In this document: piece by piece, positions 15,701-22,546 of the stretch
How the letters are laid out: each line of letters begins with the position of its first letter
How positions within the stretch are numbered: position 1 is the first letter of the stretch
IMG/VR virus record: IMGVR_UViG_3300031224_000021
Location: 1-42,339 of that record
DNA length: 42,339 nt
Direction: 5' to 3' (one strand)
DNA from: a virus
The notes under the pieces: generated by a model
Databases searched by the model: none
What the model was told of the DNA's origin: nothing
The model's input: the letters and a program-made list of their open reading frames with translations, nothing else
Position numbers and translations under genes: made by a program

Positions 15701-16726
15701 AGTATACTTAGACTTAAAGTGTCGAACTAGGGCCTCTTCATTTTTAGTAAATTCACTAAGGCCAGATTTGCAAACCAGTCTAATCTTATTTAGTTCTGTA
15801 GCCTCAATACTTAGTAATGCAGTCATAGTTTCATAATCAAACTTGTCAGACAGGTATATCGTATGCCTACTAACAACCTGATTAAGACTAAAAAATTCAA
15901 TATCAACAACCCGGTTAATGTCAGTATCAAAAGTCAAAATGTTGTAGCCATGCTGACAGTTACCCTTTACTGTCAATTTGTGACCATCGTAATAGTCACC
16001 TTCACCAAAATTACGCTGTACTAGTGAACTACAATATGTAAATGTCTTGTCACCGTCTCTAACAATGTCAGGTGCATGAATATCACCAGCAAGTACTGTT
16101 GGTGCCTGAAAGTCTGCCATCGTAATTTTGTAATTTTCGAAATGCTTACTAGGTTGACCGTCAAAGTGTTTGCAACCCATAACTGGATCGTGAAACAATT
16201 CAATAACAGAAGATGTTTTTACTGACTTAATGTCATTGTCTACCCAAGGGCTATATGCTGGTTTTACGTCAGCCATACTATGCTTGGTCCATTGTGACCA
16301 AACTGCCCAGGTAATGTCAAAAGTAGTGTCCTCGTAGAGTCCGGTTTTTTGGTAATATGATATTTTAGGTGACTTTACTGCAGTAACAGCAAGATCAATA
16401 GCATCGGTTAAGTTTCTTTTTTCTGTGCTAGTCGTTAGTGCAATACCTCTTTGTCTAACATCGTGATTCCCAGGTATGATGATGACTCTTTTGCAAGTGG
16501 GTAAAATAGCATGTAAGTGTTGAGTAAACAATTTTAACTCTTCAGCATTAGCATCTTGAAATTCAAAAATATCACCAGGAATAACTATAATGTCAGGTTG
16601 CATCCTTTGAGCAACTGCTTCGATGTCTTGAAGACCTCTTGCAAATTCATCATATCTTTGTGCACCAGTACCGCTGGTTCTAACTTCTATTTGAATATCT
16701 GCGTAATGCAACATTTGTATTTTCAT
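12752..16726 (-). CDS. Fused gp47-gp46 recombination nuclease (SbcD-SbcC / Mre11-Rad50 type)
   Basis: Residues 1 to about 420 are an Mre11-type metallophosphoesterase: YADIQ (residues 8-12), PGDIFEF (50-56), PGNHD (85-89), LFHDP (177-181), GDIHAPD (214-220). The first motif is normally DxH; here it is DxQ. Residues about 425-1324 are a Rad50/SbcC-type ATPase: Walker A GANGVGKT (456-463), long coiled coil with a zinc hook CLTC near residue 880, signature-like VSGMQTTVIALALINI, and Walker B NVLMIDEISGKL near 1257. In T4 these are two proteins that make DNA ends single-stranded for recombination-dependent replication. A single 1324-aa polypeptide is unusual. It shares an operon with a DNA glycosylase upstream. 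Confidence 0.92.
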   Translation of the reverse strand: MKIQMLHYADIQIEVRTSGTGAQRYDEFARGLQDIEAVAQRMQPDIIVIPGDIFEFQDANAEELKLFTQHLHAILPTCKRVIIIPGNHDVRQRGIALTTSTEKRNLTDAIDLAVTAVKSPKISYYQKTGLYEDTTFDITWAVWSQWTKHSMADVKPAYSPWVDNDIKSVKTSSVIELFHDPVMGCKHFDGQPSKHFENYKITMADFQAPTVLAGDIHAPDIVRDGDKTFTYCSSLVQRNFGEGDYYDGHKLTVKGNCQHGYNILTFDTDINRVVDIEFFSLNQVVSRHTIYLSDKFDYETMTALLSIEATELNKIRLVCKSGLSEFTKNEEALVRHFKSKYTCSVETDWAKDVLSVEVDTTEYADLSQIVDKDKMLKISKKYIDTIVKQSTTIETEDREASAAMIYEMFEEQLLAADLTNKKLSIDIIGGTVSNFMSFTKDVQIRFGNAPITKITGANGVGKTKLFDFLKWMTKDQISSSQNLRNKRYNYALYFNDHSEADTVSGELKFIVNGKPHKLVKTLTRSWKKGKKDIFAKNWIDNLSGTPTMSLTLTSSNLTTDNTQEVVEYMDSLFTFQELEQLVFINSFSFDRLINMKPEDLSARFLNIIGLDAMTDLLGQIEDVKAAKLGPLAKPAMTVNQIVEQIAQIETKAQTLEHDTKAKRSEAEAIETEVDAKTKDTNGLRSKLHQVDKTHIIDAQIEVINANVARRQDTITEKQARLDLLLATKDSMSIDKLKDGSHALELKLVNARHKVEQSEQRAESIRQTIDAKKSDAVLIVKDVTFELNSEIAIQEKSISAKRELILELKGKKSAHVASWLNEVQRSKNAVDELLNKSITVGSGLNDALSAIKIVAAEVAMAKKTITEKIERAEKKVADLVTSKVCLTCKQTKSKSAQEAIDKQIVTVKKSIVDQEAEMLLLGGKVDTIKADWSQCQTKIELNKAIQAEHNKESIKLKALLLGETVPNISEWQQAFAMGQAITKELADQSEQLETLTAEVVHFGAELGAKLKQHDRVIEAKSQIVKVTQELEEHKGSEALLKQAVIDIKIDMAKIEAKLAELATIDDNIQELNDAVKLHLVDNEKERGTQQLLTQRLRWSIENKETQLKIDTQDRLLGDMKEQARSVNETLAAFAQEKASGIQQVEILNGKIGEVRQWRLVESSLKLYKRLLGKHGLPQYIFAHIVGLINTKLNESLEGVDFRLQFDQDTLELKFIDLKQDVMRPVQFVSGMQTTVIALALINIMRQLNGSKQFNVLMIDEISGKLNDGKDLTYEARNYKELVQQFIATISKGCQVVIVDHTLTFKDSKVIEVFPDTGGSNLKYRK

Positions 16727-16776
16727 AATCTTTTGATAAATTTACCGTATTTTAAATATAACACTATTGCTGCAGT

Positions 16777-17625
16777 TTATGCCTTTTCGCCAATTGTCTT
16801 GGTTGGCCAAGCCATTGCAACCTGTTCTTTCCATTTAGGATGGAACCAAAGCCTGCGACCAGATGGGTCATAAACATGGCACATACCTCGTTGACTATAA
16901 CAATAAAACTTTGTCAACTTTTGATACTCGAGACCTGGAGTTTTAAATGACTGAAGTCGACCACCGCCAACCTGATACATTTGAATGCATAGACCAGCCA
17001 TAACATCAACAAAATGATCAACACCATGATGTGCAATAACCTGCTCAATAGTCCAAGTTGGGCTGACATCAAGTATATAAAGGAGGTCACTCCTAAGATA
17101 GTTACCAATGCCGTTAAACCAAAACTGATTCAATAGCATTGCTGGTGCAGATTTTAAACGGTCTTTATGCATTAGCAGTTTTTCCATATGTTGCTTGACT
17201 AGTGCTGGACTAGTAATAACATCAGGGCCTCGGTTTGGATGCCATGTTTGAATAGGTTTCCATGTACCAAATCGCCGAGGATCAACAAAGCTAAGCTGAT
17301 CGTCATAGTTGAGACTAAATGTTATGTGTGCATGCTTTGGTCTAGTCGTAGTGTCATGCAGTACAAAGTGACCAGACATACCAAGATTAAAACGAACCCT
17401 TAATGACAAATTGGTGTCTTGTGGGTGTGACATAATAACATGCAGTTCTTTGCCTCTTGCCTCTGAGCTAAGCTTACTTATACCCCAACTGCAATTGTCA
17501 TTGTACCAAGGCTCAAGATCAAGACCTTTATGTACTTGGCTTTTAGTAATGCCACTACATCGTTGACCTCTACTAACCTCATTAATGTAATCTGAAACTA
17601 ATCTAACTTCTGCTATTTCTGGCAT
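16777..17625 (-). CDS. Fpg/Nei-family DNA glycosylase
   Basis: Begins MPEIAEVRLV: Pro2 and Glu3 are the catalytic N-terminus of formamidopyrimidine-DNA glycosylase and endonuclease VIII, which remove oxidised bases and cut the strand. EARGKELHVI contains the conserved Lys loop; LSLRVRFNLGMSGHF fits LxxHLGMSG. The H2TH motif is clear in LLNQFWFNGIGNYLRSDLLYILDVSP (about residues 163-188). The C-terminal zinc finger is reduced: YCYSQRGMC then GRRLWFHPKWKEQ keeps the GRxxWxHPxxQ-like end, but not the usual four cysteines, so it may be a zincless finger. Length (282 aa) fits the family (about 270). Phage copies are uncommon. Confidence 0.85.
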   Translation of the reverse strand: MPEIAEVRLVSDYINEVSRGQRCSGITKSQVHKGLDLEPWYNDNCSWGISKLSSEARGKELHVIMSHPQDTNLSLRVRFNLGMSGHFVLHDTTTRPKHAHITFSLNYDDQLSFVDPRRFGTWKPIQTWHPNRGPDVITSPALVKQHMEKLLMHKDRLKSAPAMLLNQFWFNGIGNYLRSDLLYILDVSPTWTIEQVIAHHGVDHFVDVMAGLCIQMYQVGGGRLQSFKTPGLEYQKLTKFYCYSQRGMCHVYDPSGRRLWFHPKWKEQVAMAWPTKTIGEKA

Positions 17626-17651
17626 CTTTTATGTTTGCGTTTTATTTTTCA

Positions 17652-18407
17652 TTATCCTTGTAATTTTTTATATCGGTCTTCGTAACTACTTAGTATCAAT
17701 TTTCCTTTTTCACTAAGCTTGCCACTTTTAAATTGATTAACAAAAACAGAAGTTGCGACTTCGTCCTGGTATATTGCTGCTTTCCATACAAAAGATGGTA
17801 ATGCATTAAGTTCTTTGTTGTAGTCAGAAAGTTTAGCCAGAGTAGCTGTAGCGGCAGTATATGCAACAGCTGTAGAATCCAAGACTATACTAACTTGCTT
17901 TTTGTAACCTAACGACTTGATAGACTTATACATTTTTTTGTATACAGCAAGCATGTCAAGTTTTAGTTGCGGGTCAGATATTGCTGAGTCAAGAAAAACT
18001 AATACTTGTTCAGCCTTTATGTCGTGACCCTGTATGTGATATATAGAACCTTTAGCTATTCTTTTGTCTCCGTGTTCCTGAACAAACTTTTTTTCTGCTG
18101 ATTTTTGTTTTACTAAACCGACGGACACTACTTTGTAGTTAGTTATGCTTTGTAATTCATACTGATGAATAATGTCAGTATTATCACGTTCATCAACCCA
18201 GTCCATTGCTTGTTCAAAAACGTCAATCGTATAGTCGTCAGGTAATGATGTTAGTTTAGGGTTGTATTTTAGAAGTATTTCCTTGAGCTTGCCACTTACC
18301 TTTTTTGTTATGTCACTAAACTCTACACCAGTTTCAAACTCATGCTTAAAGGTCTTACTCTTTCCTGTATTGTATGACACACCGAAAAATTTAATTGATA
18401 TTTTCAT
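17652..18407 (-). CDS. Hypothetical protein, 251 aa
   Basis: Not recognised. The first 60 residues form a beta-strand hairpin and helix (MKISIKFFGVSYNTGK through KLKEILLKYNPKL). The middle (VLVFLDSAISDPQ, then QVSIVLDSTAVAYTAATATLAKLSDYNKEL) has an alpha/beta pattern with VFLDS and IVLDS repeated, and could be a vWA-like or Rossmann-like fold. It has an AAGGA sequence 7 bases before the ATG, one of few clear Shine-Dalgarno sites here. It follows the RyR gene by 10 bases and precedes the glycosylase. Confidence 0.7.
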   Translation of the reverse strand: MKISIKFFGVSYNTGKSKTFKHEFETGVEFSDITKKVSGKLKEILLKYNPKLTSLPDDYTIDVFEQAMDWVDERDNTDIIHQYELQSITNYKVVSVGLVKQKSAEKKFVQEHGDKRIAKGSIYHIQGHDIKAEQVLVFLDSAISDPQLKLDMLAVYKKMYKSIKSLGYKKQVSIVLDSTAVAYTAATATLAKLSDYNKELNALPSFVWKAAIYQDEVATSVFVNQFKSGKLSEKGKLILSSYEDRYKKLQG

Positions 18408-18417
18408 GAGTTTTTCC

Positions 18418-18777
18418 TTATTTTTTGAATGACATAACGATATCGAAAAACATGATGTCTTTAAATATGTTTGCTGGTGTTAACTTGTCAAATGCTGTTA
18501 ATCTAGGATTGTGTTTTAGTTCTACATTGTGAACCGGAGCCCAAACCCAACCGCCTTCTAATTTCATATTAACAAAGTTTTCGTGAGCCTCTTGTGGTGA
18601 CCGTAGTTCACCAGAAAGTATTTTCTTAATAGAATTGTAAACTGTTAACTTGTGGCTTTGTGTCGTTTCCGGCCAAGTTGGTTGTTTTGACTGTTCAACA
18701 TTAATACAAAATGCACGATGTGCAGCATGTGCAGTTTTTGCAATTTGTATGACGTTGTGCTTTTGACTTGTACTCAT
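18418..18777 (-). CDS. RyR-domain protein, 119 aa
   Basis: The pattern AHAAHRAFCINVEQS, QPTWPETTQSHKLTVYNSIKKILSG, SPQEAHENFVNMKLEGGWVWAPVHNVELKHNPRLTAFDKLTP and KDIMFFDIV matches the RyR repeat fold seen in ryanodine receptors and in short bacterial and phage proteins: AHxxxRxWC, then ExxHExW---K---GWxYGPxxdxxxKTHPxLVPYdxL, then KDxxFxxxV. The whole protein is one domain. Its role in phages is not established. First gene after the palindromic promoter at 18801-18838. Confidence 0.85.
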   Translation of the reverse strand: MSTSQKHNVIQIAKTAHAAHRAFCINVEQSKQPTWPETTQSHKLTVYNSIKKILSGELRSPQEAHENFVNMKLEGGWVWAPVHNVELKHNPRLTAFDKLTPANIFKDIMFFDIVMSFKK

Positions 18778-18800
18778 AATAGTTGTATTTATTTATTGGT

Positions 18801-18838
18801 GTTATATAAATATATAACAATTAGTGGTTATATGACAA
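18801..18838 (-). promoter_or_regulatory. Promoter with 18-bp palindrome, before the RyR gene
   Basis: Palindrome at 18801-18818; TTGTCA on the minus strand (plus 18833-18838) 14 bp upstream. Upstream is TTGAAAATTTAACACTTTAA (about 18840-18859), shared with the elements at 23070 and 26587. The 150-base gap 18778-18928 holds only this. Confidence 0.75.
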
Positions 18839-18928
18839 CTTAAAGTGTTAAATTTTCAAAAGAAAATTGTTGCTTTGCATAAAATTTCAAGAAGTTGTTA
18901 CATTTAATTACTCATACTTAATTGTCTT

Positions 18929-19360
18929 TCATAAAGTTTTTTGTATGCCTAGTATTTCATATATGTCTTCGTTTTGACAATACATTAATTCTTGCCCTTT
19001 TGTCAGTAATTTAATGTCACTATGGCAACTGACTAGGCTATGTATGACCTTGCTTGTTGTACCAATAACTTTTCTATCGTAAAGACTTGTAGCATTGTGC
19101 CATTTAGTGACTTCGTGATCTATTGCACGTATTTTAATCTTTTTAGCCTTTAGACAATAGAATACGTCACCAGGCAAAATTTCTTCTGATGATAATGTAA
19201 ACAAGTCATGATATTCATCGTTCATGTCCTTTTGTGCACTGCCATAGTATTCCCTAAAGTGAGGCATGCCTTTGCCAACACCTTTTGTTGGTACGATAAT
19301 ATTTGTGTCTTGCAAGCTAGGTAATGTTTCCATGCTAAAAATAATCCTTTGAGTCTTCAT
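18929..19360 (-). CDS. Hypothetical protein, 143 aa
   Basis: Not recognised. Begins MKTQRIIFSMETLPSLQDTN. It contains a likely beta-barrel portion (EEILPGDVFYCLKAKKIKIRAIDHEVTKW and SLYDRKVIGTTSKVIHSLVS), which could be a small OB or SH3-like fold, and ends IYEILGIQKTL. Cysteines are scattered and do not form a zinc motif. It ends about 90 bases before the palindromic promoter of the RyR unit and follows the 63-aa gene by about 48 bases. Confidence 0.65.
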   Translation of the reverse strand: MKTQRIIFSMETLPSLQDTNIIVPTKGVGKGMPHFREYYGSAQKDMNDEYHDLFTLSSEEILPGDVFYCLKAKKIKIRAIDHEVTKWHNATSLYDRKVIGTTSKVIHSLVSCHSDIKLLTKGQELMYCQNEDIYEILGIQKTL

Positions 19361-19408
19361 TTGTTTGTTACTTGTCTTGTTAATTAAGTCAGTTGCTAAT
19401 TCGGGGTG

Positions 19409-19600
19409 CTAGAGATTTTGTGCCCAATCATTGCCGTATTTGTTAACTAACCATCCATAATATACGCCTGCAAATAAGTGTTTTTCTAAATCTGAAGCGA
19501 AGAAACCTGGTTTCTTGTCCCCATCAGCATCTTTAATTGCTTTTAGAAATTCATCGTTTCGTCGGCCACCTTTGTAAATATCTCTAACGTATGTTGTCAC
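19409..19600 (-). CDS. Small hypothetical protein, 63 aa, GTG start
   Basis: The frame begins with GTG at 19600, 12 bases after the stop of the polymerase-like gene; no ATG is available near. The product (VTTYVRDIYKGGRRNDEFLK in direct translation, with fMet at position 1) is charged and ends LVNKYGNDWAQNL. It has a hydrophobic patch (KHLFAGVYYGWLVNKYG). Its position next to the polymerase-like gene may be meaningful. Function unknown. Confidence 0.55.
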   Translation of the reverse strand: MTTYVRDIYKGGRRNDEFLKAIKDADGDKKPGFFASDLEKHLFAGVYYGWLVNKYGNDWAQNL

Positions 19601-19612
19601 AATGTTTTGTCT

Positions 19613-20359
19613 TTAGCCTTTTATGAATTTTTCGTATGCTCTATTTGTGCTTTTGCTAGGTCTAAAGTCTACATTTTTGTCTGCAACTACTTTTGATGCA
19701 ATTGTAAAGCCGTATTTATCCTGTAGCTCTTTTAGCATTATATGTGCTTCTGCTGTGTCTTTTAGCCACATAATGTCGATGTCTACTGCTATGGTGTATG
19801 GTTTGTATAGTACTAATGATGATATGTCCTCCATACATTGTTTCATAGCAGAAGTTTGTTTACTGTTTACACGAAGTGGCATGTCTGTGCCAATTATATA
19901 CGATGCTGCAGCAATAACACCATATAAAGAGTTGAGTATGTATCTTGCTACATAGTATGCTCCAGCGTTTTCTTGGACCTTTAGTATTTGTATGTTGTCT
20001 AGTAGCCAAATATACATTTTGTCAAAATTTGGTCTGTTTGTTTCTAATAATTTGTTGATAAACATGTGCCTAAATATCGTAGGGTACATGTAGTTGACAT
20101 CAACGACAAGGTGATTGTCTGCTGTTGCAAGTCTGTTACGTGTAAAGTCATCTAGCCGCATAGGATATACAGGCATCATAGTACTGTTATGTTCAGCGGT
20201 TTCTGACATATCCAAACCTAGTGCCTTTGCTACATCTGTATACAGGGCACCAAATGGCTTTGTTTTTATTTTAGTGCCATTTTTGACTAGGAAAGTATGT
20301 ACGTGTCTGTCTAGTGCTTTGACCACTTTGTCGATTATTTCTTGTTGAATTTCATTCAT
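19613..20359 (-). CDS. Miniature family B DNA polymerase-like protein, 248 aa
   Basis: All three family B palm motifs are found in the right order in a very short protein. Motif A: VVDVNYMYPTI with D87 and Y92 (compare DxxSLYPSI). Motif B: ARYILNSLYGVIA with R139, N143, Y146, G147 (compare KxxxNSxYG; the Lys is Arg here). The following MPLRVNSKQTSAMKQCMEDI resembles the segment after motif B in RB69 polymerase. Motif C: AVDIDIMWL with D193 and D195 (compare YGDTDS). The carboxylates for two metal ions are thus kept. There is no 3'-5' exonuclease and little thumb. It could be a reduced polymerase, a subunit of a split polymerase, or a remnant with another role. Normal family B enzymes have about 600-900 aa. 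Confidence 0.75.
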   Translation of the reverse strand: MNEIQQEIIDKVVKALDRHVHTFLVKNGTKIKTKPFGALYTDVAKALGLDMSETAEHNSTMMPVYPMRLDDFTRNRLATADNHLVVDVNYMYPTIFRHMFINKLLETNRPNFDKMYIWLLDNIQILKVQENAGAYYVARYILNSLYGVIAAASYIIGTDMPLRVNSKQTSAMKQCMEDISSLVLYKPYTIAVDIDIMWLKDTAEAHIMLKELQDKYGFTIASKVVADKNVDFRPSKSTNRAYEKFIKG

Positions 20360-20411
20360 AATAGTTTTTTTATTTATTTTTGTTAATTGCTTGTGTCCTG
20401 TTTATCCGTTG

Positions 20412-20678
20412 TTATAAGTCATTTAAGTAATCTTGCAATTTCCAGTTGTTCCAATACTCTTTCTTTTTTGCCCCATTAAATGGGGAATTCGTATCCCATT
20501 GACAAACCTTACAATCATATAATTTTGGTGCGTCACTATTACATTCAGGGCAAAAAGACCAAAAGTGGATTCGTGTCCAAGCAAAAAAACGCCCTATAAG
20601 ACTGTATATGTTTGATTTAACAGGCTCGTAGTGTATCTGACCAGTTTCGTTATTTATAAAATTTTGCATTAACCTCAT
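20412..20678 (-). CDS. Zinc-ribbon protein, 88 aa
   Basis: Two CxxC knuckles: FCPECNS (C43, C46) and DCKVCQW (C56, C59), the classic spacing of a zinc ribbon. The N-terminal part (MRLMQNFINNETGQIHYEPV) and the aromatic C-terminus (KKKEYWNNWKLQDYLNDL) have no known domain. It precedes the polymerase-like gene by about 50 bases, so a DNA-binding or adaptor role is possible. An unusual hydrophobic run, LIGRFFAWTRIHFWSF, precedes the first knuckle. Confidence 0.7.
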   Translation of the reverse strand: MRLMQNFINNETGQIHYEPVKSNIYSLIGRFFAWTRIHFWSFCPECNSDAPKLYDCKVCQWDTNSPFNGAKKKEYWNNWKLQDYLNDL

Positions 20679-20688
20679 GTTGTTTCTT

Positions 20689-20832
20689 TTAAATGACCTC
20701 TAAGCCTTGCAATTTAATTATTTCTTTTTTAGCCATGCTATTCCAATAACAATTTGTTAAACTGCCCCATTTATCTCTTATAAATGACCTTTGCCATTTT
20801 TTAATTTTTATCTTAATTTCAATTCGTTTCAT
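20689..20832 (-). CDS. Small basic hypothetical protein, 47 aa
   Basis: Starts MKRIEIKIKIKKWQRSFIRD and ends KLQGLEVI. ATG at 20832, TAA 10 bases before the ATG of the zinc-ribbon gene. It fits the gap and the direction, with A-rich codons like its neighbours. The strongly basic N-terminus suggests nucleic acid binding. No homology claimed. Confidence 0.5.
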   Translation of the reverse strand: MKRIEIKIKIKKWQRSFIRDKWGSLTNCYWNSMAKKEIIKLQGLEVI

Positions 20833-20855
20833 ACACAAGTTCTAAGTTTTTTCAT

Positions 20856-20939
20856 TTATTGCCTACTAATACTTTCATCAAATATAGTCTCAATGTCATT
20901 CAATAGTTGTGCTTTAATATCTTTAGTTAATCTAACCAT
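20856..20939 (-). CDS. Possible 27-aa peptide
   Basis: Frame MVRLTKDIKAQLLNDIETIF then DESISRQ, ATG at 20939 inside the end of the preceding gene (13-base overlap), TAA at 20858-20856. It would form one amphipathic helix. The overlap is similar to other gene junctions here, but the length is too small for confidence. Confidence 0.3.
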   Translation of the reverse strand: MVRLTKDIKAQLLNDIETIFDESISRQ

Positions 20940-21208
20940 GATCGCACTTGTCTTAGCATTTCTGACTTTCTGGCTTCTGATGTGGTGCCTAGTGGTGCCA
21001 TAAAGATACCATCGTAATATGTTGACATGTACTGTTCACCCTTTAAGTGCTGCTCTGGCACAAATACTGCAATCATGTCTAAAAATATGTTGGCCTTGTC
21101 AAAGTTGTTAAGACCAACAAAGTGTCTATTGTTATTAACTGCAGCAGTGAACCGTTTTGCTATGTTATTCTTATACTGTGCACTGCTTTGTTCTTTCAAG
21201 TTATCCAT
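20927..21208 (-). CDS. Hypothetical protein, 93 aa
   Basis: Only TTG is available at 21226; the ATG at 21208 (MDNLKEQSSAQYKNNIAKRF) is chosen and overlaps the preceding stop by 8 bases. Helical protein with a central NFDKANIFLDMIAVFVP and a final RQVRSWLD. No family recognised. Probably co-translated with the 121-aa gene before it. Confidence 0.65.
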   Translation of the reverse strand: MDNLKEQSSAQYKNNIAKRFTAAVNNNRHFVGLNNFDKANIFLDMIAVFVPEQHLKGEQYMSTYYDGIFMAPLGTTSEARKSEMLRQVRSWLD

Positions 21209-21566
21209 TGGTTGCTGTTTTTGCAAGTTCTATAAATTGAGCCTGTGCCTCTTCTGTAGCAGTTGCTGACAGTACGGTTACAGTAACGTTGGTATTGTTA
21301 ACATGTGATGCAGCAAGTAATGCCGTTTGACCAGTAACAATTGTTAGTCTTAGCTGGTCTTGACCCTGTATGACGTGAATTGGTGGATGACTAAGACCTG
21401 AGTGTATACAGGCTATAGCGTTTGCCAAGCCATCTATTGCATATGTATCGTCAATAATAATTAGCTGGTCGTTTATTAAGTCACGTAGTAAATCAGAACT
21501 AAACAGTTTAGTCGTTACAAATGATGCCAGTGTCATCATTTGTTTTTTCGTAGTCGGTAATGCCAT
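21201..21566 (-). CDS. Hypothetical protein, 121 aa
   Basis: Begins MALPTTKKQMMTLASFVTTK. It has regular alternating strands and helices (QLIIIDDTYAIDGLANAIACIHSG, IHVIQGQDQLRLTIVTGQTALLAASH, NVTVTVLSATATEEAQAQFIELAKT), suggesting a small alpha/beta sandwich. I do not recognise it. First gene after the palindromic promoter variant at 21581-21620, with a 14-base leader. Confidence 0.7.
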   Translation of the reverse strand: MALPTTKKQMMTLASFVTTKLFSSDLLRDLINDQLIIIDDTYAIDGLANAIACIHSGLSHPPIHVIQGQDQLRLTIVTGQTALLAASHVNNTNVTVTVLSATATEEAQAQFIELAKTATNG

Positions 21567-21580
21567 TGTATGTATTTTTT

Positions 21581-21620
21581 GTTATATATAAATATAACAA
21601 TTTTATTCATAACTTGACAA
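21581..21620 (-). promoter_or_regulatory. Promoter with variant palindrome
   Basis: Sequence GTTATATATAAATATAAC at 21581-21598 is a 7-4-7 inverted repeat instead of the 8-2-8 form seen elsewhere. TTGTCA (minus strand, plus 21615-21620) lies 16 bp upstream. GTTAACAACT-type sequences occur twice further upstream (about 21637-21665). Confidence 0.65.
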
Positions 21621-21666
21621 CTTTATATGGTGTAGTTGTTAACATTTTTTGTAAGTTGTTAACATC

Positions 21667-21699
21667 AATAAAGGGCTGATTTCGAATCAACCCTTTATT
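21667..21699 (-). terminator. Rho-independent terminator after the 21765-22358 gene
   Basis: Stem AATAAAGGGYTGATT at 21667-21681 with its complement at 21685-21699 and a 3-base loop (15 paired positions). One pair is C.A on plus but U.G in minus RNA. It lies about 65 bases after the packaged-protein stop and before the next promoter. Confidence 0.8.
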
Positions 21700-21764
21700 T
21701 TAACAAAAACAAATACTGTAGCTATGGCGTAACTACAATTCTTTTAACGATGCCTATACGCTAT

Positions 21765-22358
21765 CTATCTTTTTGGTTGTATTGTGCCAAACATCATTTT
21801 CTTGTGGACTTCTTTGCCAGCTCCACCTAAAATTCTACTATAAGTATACACATCATGTGCAGTTAGTTCCCTACTGGTCAGTATAGCTTGAGCTTCTTTA
21901 ACAGTTAATCTATATTGCTTAAATTCCTGAGGAAAACCTTTACGTAAAAAATCAAGCATGCCACCAGAAACTTCCATAATACTACGTTTAAAGTCGTCTT
22001 TAATCATATTCGAAAATTTCTTTTTTGCCATTGCTTTAGTTTCAGGGTCTCTTAGTATTCCACCTGCTGCCATTTTTCTAAATGTGACACCGTTAGGGGA
22101 TTCTTGCTTAAATTTGTACAAAATCACAGCAAGTACTTTACCGTCTACAATGTCAAGTTTCCAAAATGGAATACGTAACATGTCTTGTTTAGACGCAAAA
22201 CCAGAACCTTTTATGCCACCTTGACTGGCATATGCATCTTTAAGCAATTGCCAAACTTGGTCAACCATTGCTGTCTTTTTATCTAGATCACCAGCTAATA
22301 AATTTTGAACAGATTCATTAACTAATGATTCGTTAAGTCTAACTCTTAGTGATTTCAT
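21765..22358 (-). CDS. Predicted packaged protein, 197 aa
   Basis: Begins MKSLRVRLNE|SLVNESVQ, a divergent propeptide with LNE as cut site and a SLVNE continuation like in the fused gene. The body is helical and basic: KKTAMVDQVWQLLKDAYASQ, VKEAQAILTSRELTAHDVYTYSRIL, KKFSNMIKDDFKRSIMEVSGGML. LDIVDGKVLAVILYKF suggests one sheet. No domain identified. The minus strand has TATATAATCTAAAAAG just before the ATG, the same motif as at 12372-12400. Followed by a strong terminator, so it is a single-gene unit. Confidence 0.75.
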   Translation of the reverse strand: MKSLRVRLNESLVNESVQNLLAGDLDKKTAMVDQVWQLLKDAYASQGGIKGSGFASKQDMLRIPFWKLDIVDGKVLAVILYKFKQESPNGVTFRKMAAGGILRDPETKAMAKKKFSNMIKDDFKRSIMEVSGGMLDFLRKGFPQEFKQYRLTVKEAQAILTSRELTAHDVYTYSRILGGAGKEVHKKMMFGTIQPKR

Positions 22359-22398
22359 TTTTTCTTTTTAGATTATATATCAATAGGTTGTAATTAAA

Positions 22399-22546
22399 AG
22401 CTATTGTATTACTAAACAGCTATTGTATTACTAACAGCTATTGTATTACTAACAGCTATTGTATTACTAAACAGCTATTGTATTACTAACAGCTATTGTA
22501 TTACTAACAGCTATTGTATTACTAAACAGCTATTGTATTACTAAAC
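22399..22546. repeat. Minisatellite: 8 copies of an 18/19-bp unit at a gene 3' end
   Basis: Unit AGCTATTGTATTACTAAAC (19 bp) or the same with one A less (18 bp). Copy lengths in plus order are 19, 18, 18, 19, 18, 18, 19, 19, so there is also a 55-bp higher order (19+18+18). The unit at 22528-22546 and part of the one before it code for the last residues (FSNTIAV and stop) of the hydrolase gene; the other copies lie downstream of the stop. Variation in copy number would not change the protein, since the first unit brings the stop. Confidence 0.9.

Noticed and set aside
22399-22546. CRISPR array
   Set aside because: The repeats are directly adjacent with no spacers.
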